Source of the DNA: Alphaproteobacteria bacterium
Lineage (GTDB): Bacteria > Pseudomonadota > Alphaproteobacteria > JAJFFI01
Length of the DNA stretch: 8,306 nucleotides
Direction of reading: 5' to 3'
Assembly (NCBI GenBank): GCA_021776755.1
Contig: JAJFFI010000173.1
Location: 1-8,306 of the forward strand
Part shown: piece by piece, positions 5,427 through 8,306 of the stretch
Numbering within the stretch: position 1 is the stretch's first letter
How the letters are laid out: each line of letters begins with the position of its first letter
Position numbers and translations under genes: made by a program
The notes under the pieces: model-generated
What the model saw: only the letters and a program-made list of their open reading frames with translations
What the model was told of the DNA's origin: nothing
Databases searched by the model: none

Positions 5427-6344
5427 TCAGCCGGATACCAGATCGTAGGCAAGCTTCGCCGCCGCCGCATCCATGATCGCAATGCCCACCGAGTCGAAGA
5501 TGACTGTCTCGCCTGTGGGGACCGACTTCGTGCCGGCGTAGATTTCGCCGATCTCGGCAAAGATTTCGCAGCCCGATCGCCGTACGTCCCCCGCCTGGTC
5601 GCGCGCGGCTTCGATCGACTCGACGATCACCGTGTGCGCCATGGCGGCATCATCGAGCTCGCGGCCGTCCTTCGTATTCCACCCGACCGAGGTGACAAAC
5701 GCGCCGGCCTTGATCCAGGCCCCTTCAAGCACCGGCTCGATCGCCGACGTGGTGCAGGCGACGATGTCGGCCCCGCGTACGGCGTCTTCGGCGTTTTCGC
5801 AAAATGCGGCGCCTATTTCGGCCGCGGCCTCGCGGCCCCGTTCCCCGTTTCGTGCCCAAAGGCGGATTTCATCGAACGTCCGGACTTCGGCCAATGCCTC
5901 CGCATGCGCGCGGGCCTGCATGCCATTGCCGAGAATGGCCAGCACCGGCGTATCCGCAGGCGCGAGTTTCCGGGCCGCCGCGGCCGACCCGGCAGCCGTC
6001 CGCATTTCCGTGATGAGACGCCCGTCGAGCACAGCGAGCGGGCTGCCGTTGGCCTTGTCGAAGACGAGGATGACCGCCTGATGGGTCGGCAGCCCGAGGG
6101 CGCCGTTGTCATGGAACAGTGTCACGACCTTCACCGCCATCGCCTCGCCGACGGCGGGCATGGCGGCGATGATCGCGTTCTCGCCCGGGACCGGCACCAT
6201 CTGGCGCACAGGCTGGGCCACCTCGCCCGCCGAGAACGCCGTCATCGCGGCTTCCATCGCGTCGATCAACGGCAACCATTCCAGTTTGGCCGCGATTTGC
6301 GACTCGCCGATGAACGGCAATGCTTCAAGACCCTGAGACGACAT
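5427..6344 (-). CDS. ornithine cyclodeaminase/mu-crystallin family protein (possible imino-acid reductase)
   Basis: A 305-residue member of the OCD/mu-crystallin family. ATG 6344 has AGGAGG 4 bp upstream; the open frame to 6383 lacks such a site. K72 (AVKVV), R115 (TEMRTAA) and the Rossmann motif LGNGMQARAH with GNGMQ at 139-143 match the NAD(P)-binding family core. True ornithine cyclodeaminases convert ornithine to proline plus ammonia, using an Asp in a VGGDCPGK-x-EL segment. Here the aligned stretch is VGWNTKDGREL (220-230), with Asn at 223, as in ketimine/imino-acid reductases, alanine-dehydrogenase-like members and mu-crystallins. So reduction of a cyclic imine such as pyrroline- or piperideine-2-carboxylate is at least as likely as cyclodeamination. 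Arginase in the same locus favours ornithine by context, the residue favours a reductase. The gene is divergent from an FAD oxidoreductase that could supply imino or keto acids. Confidence 0.85.
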   Translation of the reverse strand: MSSQGLEALPFIGESQIAAKLEWLPLIDAMEAAMTAFSAGEVAQPVRQMVPVPGENAIIAAMPAVGEAMAVKVVTLFHDNGALGLPTHQAVILVFDKANGSPLAVLDGRLITEMRTAAGSAAAARKLAPADTPVLAILGNGMQARAHAEALAEVRTFDEIRLWARNGERGREAAAEIGAAFCENAEDAVRGADIVACTTSAIEPVLEGAWIKAGAFVTSVGWNTKDGRELDDAAMAHTVIVESIEAARDQAGDVRRSGCEIFAEIGEIYAGTKSVPTGETVIFDSVGIAIMDAAAAKLAYDLVSG

Positions 6345-6362
6345 GACACCTCCTTCGCACCG

Positions 6363-6390
6363 GCCGGCCAATACTAGGGTCATTGCCGGC
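6363..6390. promoter_or_regulatory. inverted repeat in the divergent promoter region, candidate operator
   Basis: GCCGGcCAAT (6363-6372) and ATTGCCGGC (6382-6390) are inverted copies separated by 9 bp, differing only by one extra C. The repeat covers the minus-strand -10 candidate at 6371-6376, so a bound protein would block or remodel expression of the cyclodeaminase-family gene and could also affect the divergent oxidoreductase. No regulator gene is present in the window. Confidence 0.4.
6371..6376 (-). promoter_or_regulatory. -10 candidate for the cyclodeaminase-family gene
   Basis: On the - strand this reads TAGTAT, close to TATAAT. It lies 26 bp ahead of the ATG at 6344, which leaves room for transcription start and the AGGAGG ribosome site. 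No good -35 is found 16-18 bp upstream, which suggests an activated promoter or a miscall. Confidence 0.35.
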
Positions 6391-6460
6391 GGACCGCACC
6401 CGCGAAAATCTCCGCCGTTTCACCGCGCAAAAAGCGCATGGGCATCGGCCGCCAGTCCGG

Positions 6461-6466
6461 TATTCT
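6461..6466 (+). promoter_or_regulatory. -10 candidate for the FAD oxidoreductase gene
   Basis: TATTCT matches TATAAT at four of six bases and lies 33 bp before the chosen ATG. No good -35 is visible at 16-18 bp. Just upstream there is a small stem, GCGC-AAAAA-GCGC (6425-6437). The rest of the 155-bp divergent gap holds nothing else I can name. Confidence 0.3.
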
Positions 6467-6499
6467 GGACCCGGGACTCATGATCACGGTGTGGTGGCG

Positions 6500-7768
6500 A
6501 TGGCGGCCGAACCGATCTCGCTTTGGGACACGACCGCACCTGAAGAAAAAGTCGCGGGCGACCTGCCTCCCGGGCTGGAGACCGACGTCGCAATCATCGG
6601 CGGCGGGTTCACCGGGCTGTCGGCCGCGTTGCACCTCGCGCGCCACGGTGTCGCTTGCCATGTGCTCGAAGCGGCGGAGATCGGTTTCGGTGGCTCCGGA
6701 CGAAATGCCGGACTCGTCAACGCAGGGGTCTGGTTGCCGCCGCAGCATGTGCGCCGCGCGCTGGGCGAGGACCGGGGCATGGCGCTGATCGATCTGCTCG
6801 GCGAGGCGCCGTCGAAGGTGTTTGCGCTGATCGAGAAATACCAGATCCGCTGCGAAGCGACCCGGAGCGGGACGATCCACGCCGCCCACGCCCGTGCGGG
6901 CCTGCGCGATCTGGCCATCCGGCATGCCGAATGGCAACGCCTCGGCGCACCCGTCCGCCTGCTGACCGCCGGCGAGACCCGCGAGAAAACCGGGACCGAT
7001 GCCTTTCATGGCGGGCTGCTCGATGAACGGGCCGGCACCATCAATCCGATGGGCTATGTGCGCGGCCTTGCGCGCGCGGCACAGGCGGAAGGGGCTGCGA
7101 TCTCGACCGGCGTCCCCGTGCAGGGTTTCGAACGGGTGGAGGACAAGTGGCGCCTGAGGACCGGCGCCGGCGGCGTTCTGGCAAACCGCGTCATCATCGC
7201 CACCAATGCCTATGCCGACGCGCTCTGGCCGGGCCTGGACCGGACCTTCCGGAAATTGCACTACTTCCAGATCGCGACGGAGCCACTCGGCGACCGCGCC
7301 CGGCACATTCTTCCCGAGGGCCAGGGGCTCTGGACGACCGGGACGGTGATGATCTCGATGCGCCGGGAAGCCGGGGGACGGTTGCTGCTCGGCAGCATGG
7401 GCAAGGTCATCGGCGGCGGGAACGGGCTTTCGCGCGCCTGGGCCAAAAAGACGCTTCGCCGGTTCTTCCCGGCGCTTGGCGACGTCGGGTGGGAAGACGC
7501 CTGGCATGGACAGCTCGCCATGACCCCCGACCACCTGCCCCGCATCCACACCCCGGCACCGGGCATCTTTGTGCCGACCGGCTACAACGGCCGCGGCATC
7601 ACGACCGGCACCGTATTCGGAGAAGCGCTGGCCGATCACCTTGCGGGCGGCCCGGAAGACGCGTTGCCGGTGCCGGTCACCCCGATGGCCCCCTCGGCGC
7701 TTAACCGCATTGCAGCCCCCGCCTACGAGGCGGCGCTCAAGTCCTACCGCTTCCTCGCGAGCCTGTAG
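6500..7768 (+). CDS. FAD-dependent amino-acid/amine oxidoreductase (DAO family, PuuB-like)
   Basis: A 422-residue flavoprotein of the D-amino-acid oxidase fold; relatives oxidise C-N bonds in amino acids, gamma-glutamylputrescine or N-methylated amines. The FAD-binding Rossmann motif is AIIGGGFTGL (31-40), with the ribose-binding acidic residue E57 in VLEA. GGSGRNAG (64-71) is typical of PuuB and related oxidases. The C-terminal HGQLAMTPDHLPRI and GYNGRGITTG (about 371-380) complete the FAD and substrate domain. ATG 6500 starts a normal N-terminus (SLWD before the Rossmann fold). Upstream in-frame codons back to 6383 would add 39 residues of non-conserved sequence across the promoter region, so they are rejected; the ribosome site is weak, and GTG 6491 or 6494 remain possible. 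It is divergent from the cyclodeaminase-family gene and convergent with a GcvT-like gene. The substrate is not readable from sequence. Confidence 0.88.
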   Translation: MAAEPISLWDTTAPEEKVAGDLPPGLETDVAIIGGGFTGLSAALHLARHGVACHVLEAAEIGFGGSGRNAGLVNAGVWLPPQHVRRALGEDRGMALIDLLGEAPSKVFALIEKYQIRCEATRSGTIHAAHARAGLRDLAIRHAEWQRLGAPVRLLTAGETREKTGTDAFHGGLLDERAGTINPMGYVRGLARAAQAEGAAISTGVPVQGFERVEDKWRLRTGAGGVLANRVIIATNAYADALWPGLDRTFRKLHYFQIATEPLGDRARHILPEGQGLWTTGTVMISMRREAGGRLLLGSMGKVIGGGNGLSRAWAKKTLRRFFPALGDVGWEDAWHGQLAMTPDHLPRIHTPAPGIFVPTGYNGRGITTGTVFGEALADHLAGGPEDALPVPVTPMAPSALNRIAAPAYEAALKSYRFLASL

Positions 7769-7783
7769 CGGAAAGGATGCCCT

Positions 7784-7820
7784 GACCGCTCCGTTGCGAA
7801 CGTAGCGCGGTCCGGTCCTT
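7784..7820. terminator. compound hairpin between convergent genes
   Basis: GACCGC (7784-7789) pairs with GCGGTC (7807-7812), and within it CGTT (7792-7795) pairs with AACG (7799-7802). On the + strand a pyrimidine-rich TCCTTGCCTT follows, without a true T run. Placed in the 65-bp gap between convergent stops, it could serve transcripts of both strands. It is weak as a canonical terminator. Confidence 0.35.
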
Positions 7821-7833
7821 GCCTTCTGGCGCC

Positions 7834-8306
7834 TTAGGTGCGGGGCTTCAGATTCTCCGGATCGTAGAGCGGCTCGTAGCCCACACCCGCCACCTCGACG
7901 GGATAGGTCTGCCCGAAATACTCTACCTCGAACGTCTTGCCCTTCACCGCATGTTCCTGCGGCAGATAGCCGAGGGCGATGTTCTTGCCGACGGTCGGCC
8001 CGTAAGCGATCGAGGTCGTGAAGGACCACCGCCCCTCGGAATCGATCAGGGTCTTGCCCGTCTCCGGATCCATGATGGGCAGGATGCCGACCGGGTAACG
8101 CAGGATGCCGTTCGGGTCGGTGTTGTCCGTAATCACCAGGGTGCAGAGCGTGGCCGGCTGATGGTCGCGCGCGCGGTGCTCGAGATAGGCGGCCTTGCCG
8201 ACGAAATCGGCGTCCTTGACCTTCGGGCGCGCGAGATCGGCCTCCAGCAGATTGTACTCGGTCAGCAGATCCGCGTTCTGGAGGCGCAGGCTCTTTTCCA
8301 TCCGCC
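7834..8306 (-). CDS. GcvT-like folate-binding protein, C-terminal part (5' end outside window)
   Basis: The last ~157 codons of a gene entering from the right edge; the stop TAA is at 7834-7836. The ATG at 8301 is not taken as the start because the frame is open beyond it and RMEKSLRLQNADL is the internal RxEKxYR-type motif of aminomethyltransferases. The rest has LLEADL, a DFVGKAAYLEHR segment (compare DFIGxxAL in GcvT) and TTSIAYGPTVGKNIALGYL, the characteristic GcvT C-terminal barrel strand. It ends YEPLYDPENLKPR, like the end of dimethylglycine/sarcosine dehydrogenase-type proteins. Those enzymes transfer the one-carbon unit from N-methyl or aminomethyl substrates to tetrahydrofolate. Whether an FAD domain is fused at the unseen N-terminus cannot be told. 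It converges on the FAD oxidoreductase gene. Alternatives are free-standing aminomethyltransferase or a related demethylase. Confidence 0.8.
   Translation of the reverse strand, partial: RMEKSLRLQNADLLTEYNLLEADLARPKVKDADFVGKAAYLEHRARDHQPATLCTLVITDNTDPNGILRYPVGILPIMDPETGKTLIDSEGRWSFTTSIAYGPTVGKNIALGYLPQEHAVKGKTFEVEYFGQTYPVEVAGVGYEPLYDPENLKPRT

Noticed and set aside
6380..8029. 549-codon open frame on the - strand
   Set aside because: It lies antisense across the FAD oxidoreductase and GcvT-like genes, is rich in Arg/Gly/Ala/His without any motif, and is explained by GC bias at third positions.
1..8306. tRNA, rRNA, CRISPR, insertion sequence or phage attachment site
   Set aside because: No cloverleaf, spaced direct repeats, transposase motifs or terminal inverted repeats were found by reading both strands.

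Overview
The window is GC-rich, gene-dense DNA that reads like an alphaproteobacterium, probably a Rhodospirillales-type or related marine/soil lineage. The support is a CcmI-type cytochrome c biogenesis protein, a Brucella/Agrobacterium-style arginase, HisP/HisQ/HisM-like transporter subunits, a single-domain PilZ protein, and very long antisense shadow ORFs caused by GC skew at third codon positions. There are nine protein-coding genes, with one cut by each edge. I see no RNA genes, insertion sequences, CRISPR arrays or prophage genes.

Left part (1-4998, all + strand): the 3' end of a ccmI-like TPR gene is followed by an arginase gene. After it comes a complete polar/basic amino-acid ABC importer in the order ATPase, substrate-binding lipoprotein, permease, permease. 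The importer is not one uniform operon. A hairpin with a T7 tract lies just ahead of the binding-protein gene. A strong intrinsic terminator with a GAAA loop, then a new promoter candidate, separates the binding-protein gene from the two permease genes. The permease genes overlap by ATGA.

Middle (5014-6344, - strand): a short PilZ-domain gene lies downstream of an ornithine cyclodeaminase/mu-crystallin family gene. The PilZ leader contains a set of short repeats that could form two mutually exclusive RNA hairpins. The 155 bp between the cyclodeaminase-family gene and the divergent oxidoreductase contains an inverted repeat that overlaps the minus-strand -10 element. This is a good operator candidate.

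Right part (6500-8306): an FAD-dependent oxidoreductase of the DAO/PuuB type reads rightward. It converges on the 3' end of a GcvT/dimethylglycine-dehydrogenase-like folate-binding protein that enters from the right edge on the - strand.

Functional reading (inference): the window is mostly a nitrogen-compound uptake and catabolism locus. The importer would bring in arginine, ornithine or a related basic amino acid. Arginase would split arginine into ornithine and urea. The cyclodeaminase-family enzyme, the FAD amine oxidase and the GcvT-like protein would handle downstream amino or imino acids and one-carbon units. The cyclodeaminase-family protein appears to have Asn where true ornithine cyclodeaminases have the catalytic Asp, so it may be an imino-acid (ketimine) reductase instead. 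I found no clearly unprecedented system. The most interesting points are regulatory and one enzyme reassignment.
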